The notes beneath the pieces are model-generated. The model was not told the origin of the DNA, did no database searches, and worked only from the letters and a program-made list of their open reading frames with translations. From the NCBI RefSeq assembly GCF_900105395.1, contig NZ_LT629775.1:7219501-7283500 (forward strand): a DNA stretch of 64,000 nt, in the 5' to 3' direction. The position numbers were made by a program, and so were the translations under genes. Shown one piece after another: positions 1-7,441 of the stretch. This DNA comes from Streptomyces sp. TLI_053. Its GTDB lineage: Bacteria > Actinomycetota > Actinomycetes > Streptomycetales > Streptomycetaceae. Numbering within the stretch: position 1 is the first letter of the stretch; each line of letters begins with the position of its first letter.

Positions 1-334
1 CGACCTGCTGGACGGGCTGGGGCCGGGGCTGGTGCGCGAGCACAACGAGCGGCTCGTCGCCCACGGGGCGGCGGTGGTCGCCGAGCGGGCCGGGCTGGCC
101 GCGCTGCCGTCCTCGGCCGGGCTGTCGATGCGCGCGCTGCGGCTGCCGCCCGGTGTCTCCGAGACGCTCCCGCAGGCGCAGGGGCTGATGGCGCAGATGT
201 GGCGGCGGTACGCGGTGCGGACGGTGGCGCGGCCCTGGGCGGGCGGCGGGGTGCTGCGGCTGTGCGGGCAGCTGTACAACCGGGCGCCGGAGTACAAGGT
301 GCTGGCGGACGGGCTGGCGGAGCTGCTGCGGTAG
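1..334 (+). CDS. Class V (isopenicillin N epimerase-like) aminotransferase, C-terminal fragment
   Basis: The reading frame is open from the window edge (first full codon at base 2) and stops with TAG at 332-334, so the N-terminus and the PLP-lysine region lie outside. The visible 110 residues look like the C-terminal small domain of fold-type I PLP enzymes of the class V / isopenicillin N epimerase group. A final segment reading RLCGQLYNRAPEYKVLADGL resembles the usual ending, in which a strand and the 'YN...E...LA..L' helix close the domain. The exact substrate cannot be told from this fragment. The next gene is convergent and its stop codon abuts this one. Confidence 0.65.
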   Translation, partial: DLLDGLGPGLVREHNERLVAHGAAVVAERAGLAALPSSAGLSMRALRLPPGVSETLPQAQGLMAQMWRRYAVRTVARPWAGGGVLRLCGQLYNRAPEYKVLADGLAELLR

Positions 335-775
335 TCAGCCGTCGTGGGGGTGGCCGTCGTGGGGGTGGCCGTCGCCCGGGGTCCCGTCGTCGGGGGTCCG
401 GGCGACGGCAGGCCCGTCCTTGCCCGGCCCGTCCTTGCCCGGCCCGTCCGCGGCGGCGCGCAGCTCGGCGAGCAGCGCGTGCTGTTCCGAGATGAGCCCG
501 GTGAGGATCCGCCGCGCCGCCCGGAGCAGGTCGGCGACGTCCCCGCCGGCCAGCGCGTACACCACCGTGCTGCCCTCCCGGGTGGCGGTGACGATGCCGG
601 ACCGGCGCAGTACCGCGAGCTGCTGGGAGAGGCTGGACGGTTCGATCTCCAGATCCGCCAGCAGGTCGCGGACGGGCGTCGGTCCGGCCTGCAGAAGCTC
701 CAGGACCCGGATCCGGACGGGGTGGCCGAGCATCCGGAAGAACTCGGCCTTGGCCTGGTACAGCGCGACCGCCAC
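335..775 (-). CDS. ArsR-family winged-helix transcriptional regulator with His/Asp/Gly-rich tail
   Basis: A 146-residue ArsR/SmtB-type regulator. Residues about 1-100 hold the winged helix: an AEFFRMLGHPVRIRVLELL helix, a recognition helix around SSLSQQLAVLRRSGIV, and a wing reading REGSTVVYAL. Such proteins repress their own or neighbouring promoters until a ligand, often a metal, binds. GTG at 775 was chosen because a GGGAGG ribosome site sits just upstream; the open frame extends further but only as non-conserved Arg/Pro-rich sequence. No ELCVCDL-type Cys metal site is present. The C-terminus is odd: it ends in two tandem repeats, PGKDG twice and HPHDG twice, written in DNA as near-perfect 15-bp repeats. 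The His-rich tail could bind metal, which is inference. Confidence 0.85.
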   Translation of the reverse strand: MAVALYQAKAEFFRMLGHPVRIRVLELLQAGPTPVRDLLADLEIEPSSLSQQLAVLRRSGIVTATREGSTVVYALAGGDVADLLRAARRILTGLISEQHALLAELRAAADGPGKDGPGKDGPAVARTPDDGTPGDGHPHDGHPHDG

Positions 776-870
776 GGTGCTCCCTCCCTGGTGCGGGCCC
801 TCGCGGGCCCCTGCCGCGTCCCTGCCGCGTCCCTGGTGCGTCCGCGGTGCGTCCCCGGTGTTGCGGCGGC

Positions 871-1245
871 TCAGATCTCCAGCGAGAGCTCGATCCGCTT
901 CAGCTGGTGGCGGGCCATCGCCAGGTTGGCGCGGGAGCGGTTGAGCGCCAGGAAGAGGAACAGCCCGCGCCCGCTCTGCGTGGTCAGCGGCCGCAACAGG
1001 TGGTACTGGCTGGTGAGGCTGACCAGGATGTCCTCGATCTCGTTGTCGTGGAGGTTGAGCATCTCCATCGCCCGCATCTTGGCCCGCACCACGTCGGTGT
1101 TCCCGGCGGCGGCGACGTGGAGGTCGATCTCGGTGCTGTCGCCGAGGCTCCCGAGCGCCATGCCGCTGCCGTAGTCGACCAGGGCCACGCCGATCGCGCC
1201 CTCGATCGCCATGGCCTCCTTGAGCGAGGTCTCCAGATTCGCCAT
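871..1245 (-). CDS. Conserved Roadblock/LC7-like small protein
   Basis: A 124-residue protein starting MANLETSLKEAMAIEGAIG, with a GGGAGGAG ribosome site directly upstream. The alternating pattern of an N-terminal helix, a strand pair around GVALVDYGSGMALG, a helix and a final hydrophobic strand pair resembles the Roadblock/LC7 fold of small GTPase-associated proteins in actinomycetes. I recall near-identical conserved hypothetical proteins in many Streptomyces. No catalytic motif is visible and no small GTPase gene is adjacent in this window. The gene is divergent from the helicase and separated from it by about 220 bp holding both promoters. The fold assignment is inference from pattern only. 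Confidence 0.7.
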   Translation of the reverse strand: MANLETSLKEAMAIEGAIGVALVDYGSGMALGSLGDSTEIDLHVAAAGNTDVVRAKMRAMEMLNLHDNEIEDILVSLTSQYHLLRPLTTQSGRGLFLFLALNRSRANLAMARHQLKRIELSLEI

Positions 1246-1466
1246 CGTGCGCTCCTCCCGCGGGCCCGGTGGGTGCCACCGGGATGTGGCACCGAATGTA
1301 GGGAGGACTCCCGGCGTGGCAGCGCGGATGACCGGAGTCGTTCGAAGATGGTCGCCGGGTGACTGCTTGAAGACATTTGCAACTATGGATGTGAGAGAGA
1401 TCCGATGCATTGCCCGGGAAAAACGGTGCTATCGATGTCGGTCCCGCCGGGTAACCTCTCGCTGAG

Positions 1467-4355
1467 ATGCGAGATCACACCAACGACCCCCGGACGGCGA
1501 TGAACACTCCTGAGCCCGAGCCCTCCGACGACCGGGAGCTGAGCCCCGCCGAGGCTTTCGCGGCCTCCCGCCGGCGGGCCAAGGAGCAGGCCACCGCCCT
1601 GTACGGCTTCCAGGAGCTGTACGACTTCCCGCTGGACGACTTCCAGCTGGAGGCCTGCCGCGCCCTGGAGGCGGGCGAGGGCGTCCTGGTCGCCGCTCCC
1701 ACCGGATCCGGCAAGACCATCGTCGGCGAGTTCGCCGTCCACCTGGCCCTGCGCGGCGGGCGGAAGTGCTTCTACACGACGCCGATCAAGGCGCTGTCGA
1801 ACCAGAAGTACGGCGACCTCGTCAAGCGCTACGGCGCCGCCAAGGTCGGCCTGCTCACCGGAGACAACACCGTCAACGGCGACGCCCCGGTGGTGGTGAT
1901 GACCACCGAGGTGCTCCGCAACATGCTCTACGCGGGCTCCAGCACCCTCGACGGCCTCGGCTACGTGGTCATGGACGAGGTCCACTACCTCGCCGACCGC
2001 TTCCGCGGCGCGGTCTGGGAGGAGGTCATCATCCACCTCCCCGAGTCCGTCACCCTGGTCTCGCTCTCCGCGACCGTGTCCAACGCCGAGGAGTTCGGCG
2101 ACTGGCTGGACACCGTCCGCGGCGGCACCCGGGTCATCGTCTCGGAGACCCGCCCCGTCCCGCTCTGGCAGCACGTGATGGCCGGCAACCGGATGTACGA
2201 CCTGTTCGCGAACCCGGACCGCGACGGCCGCCCCAAGGACGCCCCGCGCAACCCGGCCAAGGCCGTCAACCCCGAGCTGGTCCGCCTCGCCCGCAGCGAA
2301 CTCGACCGCAACCCGCGCGACCGCTTCGGCCGCGGCCGGGGCCGCTCCATGCCCAACGGCCGCCCCGGCAAGGTCTGGACCCCGGGCCGGGTCGACGTCA
2401 TCGACCGCCTCGACGCCGAGGGCCTGCTGCCCGCGATCACCTTCATCTTCAGCCGGGCCGGCTGCGAGGCCGCCGTCCAGCAGTGCCTCTCCTCCGGCCT
2501 GCGGCTCAACAAGGACGGCGACCGGGCGCGGGTCCGCGCCTTCGTCGAGGAGCGCTGCGCCGACATCCCCGACGAGGACCTCCACGTCCTCGGCTACTTC
2601 GAGTGGCTGGACGGGCTGGAGCGCGGCATCGCCGCCCACCACGCCGGCATGCTGCCCCGGTTCAAGGAAGTGGTCGAGGAGCTGTTCGTGAAGGGCCTGG
2701 TCAAGGCCGTCTTCGCGACCGAGACGCTGGCCCTGGGCATCAACATGCCCGCCCGCTCCGTGGTCATGGAGAAGCTCGTCAAGTGGAACGGCGAGACCCA
2801 CGCCGACATCACCCCCGGCGAGTACACCCAGCTCACCGGCCGGGCCGGGCGGCGCGGCATCGACGTCGAGGGCCACGCCGTGGTGCTGTGGCAGCGCGGC
2901 CTCGACCCGGAGGCGCTGGCCGGCCTGGCCGGCACCCGCACCTACCCGCTCAAGTCCTCGTTCCGGCCGTCCTACAACATGGCCGTCAACCTGGTCTCCC
3001 AGTTCGGGCGGCACCGTTCGCGGGAACTCCTGGAGACGTCCTTCGCGCAGTTCCAGGCCGACCGCTCGGTGGTCGGCATCGCCCGCCAGGTCCAGCGCAA
3101 CGAGGAGGGGCTGGAGGGCTACCGCGAGTCCATGACCTGCCACCTCGGCGACTTCGACGAGTACATGGAGCTGCGCCGGCAGCTCAAGGACCGGGAGAAC
3201 GAGCTCGCCCGCGAGGGCAGCAGCCAGCGCCGCGCCGCCGCCGTCGAGTCCATCGAGCAGCTCAAGCCCGGCGACGTCATCCACGTCCCCACCGGGAAGT
3301 TCGCCGGCCTCGCCCTCGTCCTCGACCCGGGCCTGCCGCCGGACCGCCGCTCGCCGCGCGGCGGCCCGCGCCACCCCGACTACCAGGACGGGCCGCGCCC
3401 GGTGGTGCTCACCGCCGAGCGGCAGGTCAAGCGGCTCGCGATGATCGACTTCCCGCACCCGGTCACCGCCCTCGACCGGCTGCGCATCCCCAAGTCCTTC
3501 AACCCGCGCAGCCCGCAGTCCCGGCGCGACCTCGCCTCGGCGCTGCGCACCAAGGCCGGCCACCTGGAGCCCGAGCGGTTCCGGCGCGGCCGGGCGGCCG
3601 CCGCCGACGACCCGGAGATCACCCGGCTGCGGACCGTCCTGCGCCAGCACCCCTGCCACGGCTGCGACGAGCGAGAGGACCACGCCCGCTGGTCCGAGCG
3701 CTACCACCGGCTGCACCGCGACACCGAGCTGCTGGAGCGCCGGATGCGTTCCCGCACCCACACCATCGCGCGCACCTTCGACCGGGTCTGCGGGCTGCTC
3801 ACCGACCTCGGCTACCTCAGCGGCGACACCGTCACGGACGACGGCAAGCGGCTCGGCCGGCTCTACGGCGAACTCGACCTGCTCGCCTCCGAGTGCATCC
3901 GCGAGGGCGTCTGGAGCGACCTCGCCGCCGCCGAACTCGCGGCCTGCGCCTCGGCGCTGGTCTACGAGTCCCGCCAGTCCGACGACGCCACCGCCCCCCG
4001 GGTCCCGGAGGGCGCGGCGAAGACGGCGCTCGGCGAGATGGTCCGCATCTGGGGCCACCTGGACGCGCTGGAGGAGCAGCACCGGATCAACACCGCCGAG
4101 GGTGTCGGCCAGCGCGAGCCCGACCTCGGCTTCGCCTGGGCCGCCTACCGCTGGGCCCTCGGCCACTCGCTGGACCAGGTGCTGCGCGACGCCGACATGC
4201 CGGCCGGTGACTTCGTCCGCTGGACGAAGCAGCTGATCGACGTGCTCGGCCAGATCCAGGACGCCGCCGGCGAGGACGCCGAGCTGCGCAGGACGGCCCG
4301 CAAGGCCGTCGACGGCCTGCGCCGGGGGATCATCGCGTACTCCTCGGTGGGCTAG
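1467..4355 (+). CDS. helY: DEVH-box RNA helicase, Ski2/Mtr4-like (HelY type)
   Basis: 962 residues, the usual size for actinobacterial HelY. Motif I (APTGSGKT, about 77-84), motif II as DEVH (about 170-173), motif III (SAT, about 200) and motif VI (TGRAGRRG, about 457-464) are intact. The C-terminal half holds the region between the RecA domains and the DSHCT helical domain, and KPGDVIHVPTGKFAGLALV looks like a KOW/arch-type RNA-contact segment. The family unwinds structured RNA with ATP and supports RNA processing and decay. No strong ribosome site precedes 1467; an in-frame ATG at 1500 is an alternative start. A very strong hairpin follows the stop codon. In related genomes, from memory, this gene sits near the Tat genes, which are not in this window. 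Confidence 0.93.
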   Translation: MRDHTNDPRTAMNTPEPEPSDDRELSPAEAFAASRRRAKEQATALYGFQELYDFPLDDFQLEACRALEAGEGVLVAAPTGSGKTIVGEFAVHLALRGGRKCFYTTPIKALSNQKYGDLVKRYGAAKVGLLTGDNTVNGDAPVVVMTTEVLRNMLYAGSSTLDGLGYVVMDEVHYLADRFRGAVWEEVIIHLPESVTLVSLSATVSNAEEFGDWLDTVRGGTRVIVSETRPVPLWQHVMAGNRMYDLFANPDRDGRPKDAPRNPAKAVNPELVRLARSELDRNPRDRFGRGRGRSMPNGRPGKVWTPGRVDVIDRLDAEGLLPAITFIFSRAGCEAAVQQCLSSGLRLNKDGDRARVRAFVEERCADIPDEDLHVLGYFEWLDGLERGIAAHHAGMLPRFKEVVEELFVKGLVKAVFATETLALGINMPARSVVMEKLVKWNGETHADITPGEYTQLTGRAGRRGIDVEGHAVVLWQRGLDPEALAGLAGTRTYPLKSSFRPSYNMAVNLVSQFGRHRSRELLETSFAQFQADRSVVGIARQVQRNEEGLEGYRESMTCHLGDFDEYMELRRQLKDRENELAREGSSQRRAAAVESIEQLKPGDVIHVPTGKFAGLALVLDPGLPPDRRSPRGGPRHPDYQDGPRPVVLTAERQVKRLAMIDFPHPVTALDRLRIPKSFNPRSPQSRRDLASALRTKAGHLEPERFRRGRAAAADDPEITRLRTVLRQHPCHGCDEREDHARWSERYHRLHRDTELLERRMRSRTHTIARTFDRVCGLLTDLGYLSGDTVTDDGKRLGRLYGELDLLASECIREGVWSDLAAAELAACASALVYESRQSDDATAPRVPEGAAKTALGEMVRIWGHLDALEEQHRINTAEGVGQREPDLGFAWAAYRWALGHSLDQVLRDADMPAGDFVRWTKQLIDVLGQIQDAAGEDAELRRTARKAVDGLRRGIIAYSSVG

Positions 4356-4374
4356 CGCCGACCAGCGCTCCAGG

Positions 4375-4414
4375 GATGCCCGGGCTTCGAGACTCCTCTC
4401 GAAGCCCGGGCATC
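4375..4414 (+). terminator. Perfect 18-bp hairpin after the helicase
   Basis: The arms 4375-4392 and 4397-4414 are exactly complementary and separated by the 4-base loop CTCC. The hairpin lies 20 bp past the helicase stop codon. There is no clear T-run, as is common for Streptomyces terminators. Confidence 0.7.
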
Positions 4415-4502
4415 GTGCTTCCGTCTCCGTTTTCGCCCTGGCGGCTTCGGCTGCGCCTCGCCGCTGGCCGGGCAGTCACCGGCAGCGAGCCCATCGCGGA
4501 GC

Positions 4503-4527
4503 AGGAGGTCGGCCGGTCCGACTTCCT
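4503..4527. repeat. Extragenic palindrome, GTCGGCCGG core, copy 1
   Basis: Arms 4503-4512 and 4518-4527 pair with one G-T wobble. The core GGTCGGCCGGTCCGAC recurs at 4791-4825 and 5191-5213 with small changes, so the three are probably related repeats and not independent terminators. Confidence 0.5.
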
Positions 4528-4589
4528 CCTCCGTGGCCACCGCCTCCACCCGACACTTCGGAGTTGTGGGGGTCCATTGCTCTCCTCCC

Positions 4590-4621
4590 GGTGGCTCCTT
4601 GCGTACACGCAAGGAGCCACC
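4590..4621. repeat. Perfect 15-bp inverted repeat with 2-base loop
   Basis: Arm GGTGGCTCCTTGCGT (4590-4604) is followed by AC and its exact complement (4607-4621). It lies in the non-coding stretch between the helicase and the regulator gene at 5213, with no gene ending nearby, so a simple terminator role is unlikely. Confidence 0.6.
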
Positions 4622-4694
4622 GCACACGCCAGACCCGGCCCTCGGTGCCCGGCCGGACGGGTGTCGGACGACCTTCCGAGTATCAACCTGCTTT

Positions 4695-4733
4695 TTGGGG
4701 TGGCCTCGCTCGATCCGAGCGAGGCCACCCCAA
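4695..4733. repeat. Perfect 18-bp inverted repeat preceded by a T-run
   Basis: Arms 4695-4712 and 4716-4733 are exact complements around the loop ATC. Five T residues (4692-4696) at the left edge would place a U-run at the 3' end if read on the minus strand, so it could terminate leftward transcription. Confidence 0.6.
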
Positions 4734-4790
4734 TTCCCGGAGCCTCCTACGGCGATGCGGTGGCGAGCCTCGAAGCCCACCAACGGGGGA

Positions 4791-4825
4791 GGAGTGGGAA
4801 GTCGGCCGGGCCGACTTCCCACTCC
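4791..4825. repeat. Extragenic palindrome, GTCGGCCGG core, copy 2
   Basis: A 17-bp perfect stem (4791-4807 with 4809-4825) around a single G. Its inner part, GGAAGTCGGCC, is shared with the copies at 4503 and 5191. Confidence 0.6.
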
Positions 4826-4894
4826 GAGACACTCAACATCGCCGAGTGCGATCGCCGTTCCGGTTTGCGCGAGGCGGGCTGACACATGGTCGGG

Positions 4895-4921
4895 TGCCCT
4901 CGCCCGAGCTGGGCGAGGGCA
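4895..4921. repeat. Perfect 11-bp inverted repeat
   Basis: TGCCCTCGCCC (4895-4905), loop GAGCT, then its exact complement (4911-4921). It is one of six strong hairpins in this 850-bp stretch. Confidence 0.55.
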
Positions 4922-5190
4922 GCCCGCCGGCCTCGGATCAGGGCCGGTACCTCGCGTACGGTCAGGCGTCGTCGAGGAGTTTGCGGGCGGCTGAGGGTGC
5001 GGTCGATCTCGGCGCCGGGGCGGGCGAGGCGGTCGGCGGCGGCGCGCTGTGGGTCGTCGAGCGCGAACCCGGCCTCCCGGGCCGCCCGTTCGTAGGTTTC
5101 CAGCATCCGCCCCGCCCCCTGTCGGTACGCGGCCGGCCGGTACGTCCCCCGTCGGCGCACCATGATCACTTCAGGTTGGGCCCGCGCGAC

Positions 5191-5213
5191 GGAAGTCGGA
5201 CCGGCCGACTTCC
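5191..5213. repeat. Extragenic palindrome, GTCGGCCGG core, copy 3
   Basis: GGAAGTCGG (5191-5199), loop ACCGG, then CCGACTTCC (5205-5213). It overlaps the last base of the stop codon of the regulator gene on the minus strand, so this copy may also act as that gene's terminator. Confidence 0.5.
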
Positions 5214-5557
5214 TATGCAGGAGGGCGGCTGGCGGCGTCGAGGCGGCGGACCAGTTCGCGCAGGGCGCGCAGTTCGCGGTCGAGGGCCTGGGTGCCGGCG
5301 GTGGTGAGGGTGACCCAGGTGCGGGGGCGGCGGCCGGCGTAGCCCTTGTTCACGGCGACCAGTCCGGAGTCCTCCAGGACCTTCAGGTGCCGGGAGAGGT
5401 TGCCGTCGGTGAGCCCCAGCTCCTGCTTGAGGAAGGCGAAATCGACACTCTCCGCCTCGCGGGCGATCGCCAGCACCCCGAGCCGGACCCGCTGGTGGAC
5501 GGTGTCGTCCAGGGCCAGGGTCGGGTGCTGTTCCTCGGTGTCGTCCGTGACGCTCAT
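5213..5557 (-). CDS. Winged-helix transcriptional regulator (MarR/ArsR-like)
   Basis: 114 residues with one winged helix: HQRVRLGVLAIAREAESVDF, a helix-turn-helix in FAFLKQELGLTDGNLSRHLK, then VNKGYAGRRPRTWVTLT as the wing. This architecture is that of one-domain regulators that sit next to membrane proteins and repress a shared promoter. Its ATG overlaps the stop codon of the upstream membrane protein gene (ATGA, 5554-5557), so the two are co-transcribed and translationally coupled. The likely operator is the 17-bp palindrome at 6362-6378 upstream of the pair. The inducer is unknown. Confidence 0.85.
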   Translation of the reverse strand: MSVTDDTEEQHPTLALDDTVHQRVRLGVLAIAREAESVDFAFLKQELGLTDGNLSRHLKVLEDSGLVAVNKGYAGRRPRTWVTLTTAGTQALDRELRALRELVRRLDAASRPPA

Positions 5558-6327
5558 GGGCCGACCGTACGGGATGCGGCGGACGTGCGACGCTCGGCGG
5601 CCCACTGGGCCAGGCCGGGGGCCAGCAGCACGGCGGCGAGCAGCAGGGCCTTCGACCGGGGGTCGTCGAGCCACGGAAGCCGGCTGCCGTCCCCGGACGC
5701 GCCGAGGAAGACGGTGAGCAGCACGGCGTGGACGAGGCCCGTGGCGGCCACAAGCGGGCTGCGCTCGGTCAAGCCGAGGATCAGCAGGCCGATGCCGAGC
5801 ACGTACCAGGGCGAGGCGTAGTCGTTCCCGAGAACGGAGAGTGAGAACGGCACCCGTTGGGCGAAGGCCAACGTGAGCACAACGGCGGTGACCACGACGG
5901 TGGCCGCGGCCGTGGCACCGAGCCAGGCGCTGCGATGCGGGACGATGCCGCGGGCCTCGCCGCGCCGCCGGTACCAGCGGGCCAGTACGAACCAGGCCAG
6001 CGGGAGCAGTGCGAACCAGATCCCCCAGGCCAGGAGGCGCAGGATCGCACCGTCGAAATCGCTGGTCACGCAAGGGCTGTCGGGTGCGCCGTGCTGCACG
6101 CAGAGGCCGGTGTACTCCGCGTAGGCGAAGGCCGGGTACGAGGTGATGGTCCGACCGGTGGCGCCGAAGTTGTACGCCTCCCGCGCGATCGGGACGGCGG
6201 CCAGGGCCAGCAGTCCGAGGCCGAGCAGCGGGACGCCCGCGCCTCCTAGCTGGGTCCGGGCCCGGGCGCGCAGGCCCTTCGTGGCGGCGAGCAGTGCGGC
6301 CGGGTCGTCCCGGTGCAGTGTGTCCAT
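5554..6327 (-). CDS. Multi-pass membrane protein of unknown function
   Basis: 257 residues with about six hydrophobic segments, for example PLLGLGLLALAAVPIA near the N-terminus, WGIWFALLPLAWFVLA and AAATVVVTAVVLTLAFA in the middle, and two to three near the C-terminus. The N-terminal 35 residues are cytoplasmic-looking and charged. I do not recognise a family with a known activity; proteins of this type are usually paired with a small winged-helix regulator, as here. It is the first gene of the two-gene operon and its start is 35 bp from the TTTGCA palindrome, so it is probably the main regulated target. Confidence 0.7.
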   Translation of the reverse strand: MDTLHRDDPAALLAATKGLRARARTQLGGAGVPLLGLGLLALAAVPIAREAYNFGATGRTITSYPAFAYAEYTGLCVQHGAPDSPCVTSDFDGAILRLLAWGIWFALLPLAWFVLARWYRRRGEARGIVPHRSAWLGATAAATVVVTAVVLTLAFAQRVPFSLSVLGNDYASPWYVLGIGLLILGLTERSPLVAATGLVHAVLLTVFLGASGDGSRLPWLDDPRSKALLLAAVLLAPGLAQWAAERRTSAASRTVGP

Positions 6328-6361
6328 GGTCCACCCCTGGTGACGTTGTGTCAGTGGCTAG

Positions 6362-6378
6362 ACTTTGCATTGCAAAGT
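6362..6378. promoter_or_regulatory. Putative operator, ACTTTGC-ATT-GCAAAGT
   Basis: A perfect 7-bp inverted repeat with a 3-base spacer lies 35 bp upstream of the membrane-protein start, in the promoter of the regulator operon. Binding by the 5213-5557 regulator is inference from position and symmetry. The half-site ACTTTGC also forms the large hairpins at 62232-62348. Confidence 0.55.
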
Positions 6379-6464
6379 AGATTGCAGTCAAGAGTTCATG
6401 GGGCGGCAAAGCAAAGGGCCCGTCGCGGGGTGCGACGGGCCCGGAGGCGGGGAAGGGGCGGGGA

Positions 6465-7397
6465 TCAGCGGGTGGCGAGGGTCTCCAGGACGCGGTCCAG
6501 GGAGGTGCCGAGGCCCCAGCGGGCGGCGAGGTCCTCCAGGGTCATCGGGTCGAGGGGCTCGCGGGGGAGGGTCGGGTCGAAGTCGGGCAGCGGGGCGTCG
6601 GTGGCGACCCGGACCACGGTCGGCGCCACGTCCAGGTAGGCCGCCGCCTCCAGGATGTTGCGGCGCCGGGCCGGGGTGAGCGCGGAGCCGATGTCCTGGG
6701 CGGCGGCGCGGATGCCAGCGAGGTCGCCGTACTCGTGGATCAGCTGGGCCGCCGTCTTCTCGCCGATGCCCTTGACGCCGGGCAGGCCGTCGCTCGGGTC
6801 GCCGCGCAGGGCGGCCAGGTCGGCGTACTGGGCGCCGCCCACGCCGTACTTCTCCCGGAGCAGCGCGTCGTCGGTGACCTGGAGGTTGCCCATGCCCTTG
6901 ACGGGATAGAGCACGGTGATCCCCCGGGCGTCGTCGACCAGCTGGAACAGGTCGCGGTCGCCGGTGACGATCTGCACCGGCCCGGTGGCGCGCGCGGTCA
7001 GGGTGCCGATCACGTCGTCCGCCTCGTAGTCGGCGGAGCCGATCCGGGCGATGCCGAGCGCGTCCAGCACCTGCTCGATCACCGGGACCTGCGGGGCGAG
7101 GGTGTCCGGCACCTCCTCCGCGCCGTCCTCGGCGGCCTCGGCGACCCGGTGGGTCTTGTAGGAGGGGATGAGGTCCACCCGCCACTGCGGCCGCCAGGCG
7201 GCGTCCATGCAGGCGACCAGTTGGTCGGGCCGGTGGTCGTGGACCAGCCGGGCGATGAAGTCCAGCAGGCCCCGGACGGCGTTGACCGGCTCACCCTGCG
7301 GCGAGCGCAGGGTGTCCGGTACGCCGAAGTAGGCCCGGAAGTACAGGCTGGCGGAGTCGAGCAGCATCAGGCGGGGTGCGGTCACGCCTTCGATCAT
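6465..7397 (-). CDS. 5'-3' exonuclease (PolA N-terminal-like, H3TH)
   Basis: 310 residues, matching stand-alone actinobacterial 5'-3' exonucleases. Acidic metal-binding motifs are visible: MLLDSASLYFRAYFG at the start, VACMDA, SADYEADDVIGTL and VTGDRDLFQLV, followed by the helix-three-turn-helix GLPGVKGIGEKTAAQLI. The family removes 5' flaps and RNA primers using two metal ions. ATG 7397 is used; a GTG four codons later has a closer GAAGG and is a possible alternative. The open frame continues further upstream antisense to the CDF gene, but that part is compositional. Confidence 0.92.
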   Translation of the reverse strand: MIEGVTAPRLMLLDSASLYFRAYFGVPDTLRSPQGEPVNAVRGLLDFIARLVHDHRPDQLVACMDAAWRPQWRVDLIPSYKTHRVAEAAEDGAEEVPDTLAPQVPVIEQVLDALGIARIGSADYEADDVIGTLTARATGPVQIVTGDRDLFQLVDDARGITVLYPVKGMGNLQVTDDALLREKYGVGGAQYADLAALRGDPSDGLPGVKGIGEKTAAQLIHEYGDLAGIRAAAQDIGSALTPARRRNILEAAAYLDVAPTVVRVATDAPLPDFDPTLPREPLDPMTLEDLAARWGLGTSLDRVLETLATR

Positions 7398-7441
7398 GCC
7401 GCACCCGGCGGACAGCGAGGCCCCACCGGCCCGGCCAACCC

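Larger units (their letters stand above)
4747..5169 (-). pseudogene. Possible small or decayed reading frame
   Basis: An open frame of 140 codons starts with GTG at 5169 or ATG at 5163. The segment MLETYERAAREAGFALDDPQ, followed by RAAADRLARP, has plausible protein character and faintly recalls the N-terminus of AFG1/ZapE-like ATPases. After about codon 60 the sequence loses this character and runs through two perfect hairpins. In another frame the same DNA gives a natural-looking ending, AARKLLDDA followed by TGA, as if a frameshift had occurred. It may be a remnant, a short real gene ending near 4970, or chance. I do not assign a function. Confidence 0.15.

Noticed and set aside
1383..4166. 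A 927-codon open frame antisense to the helicase
   Set aside because: Compositional shadow of the helicase; no conserved motif and no ribosome site.
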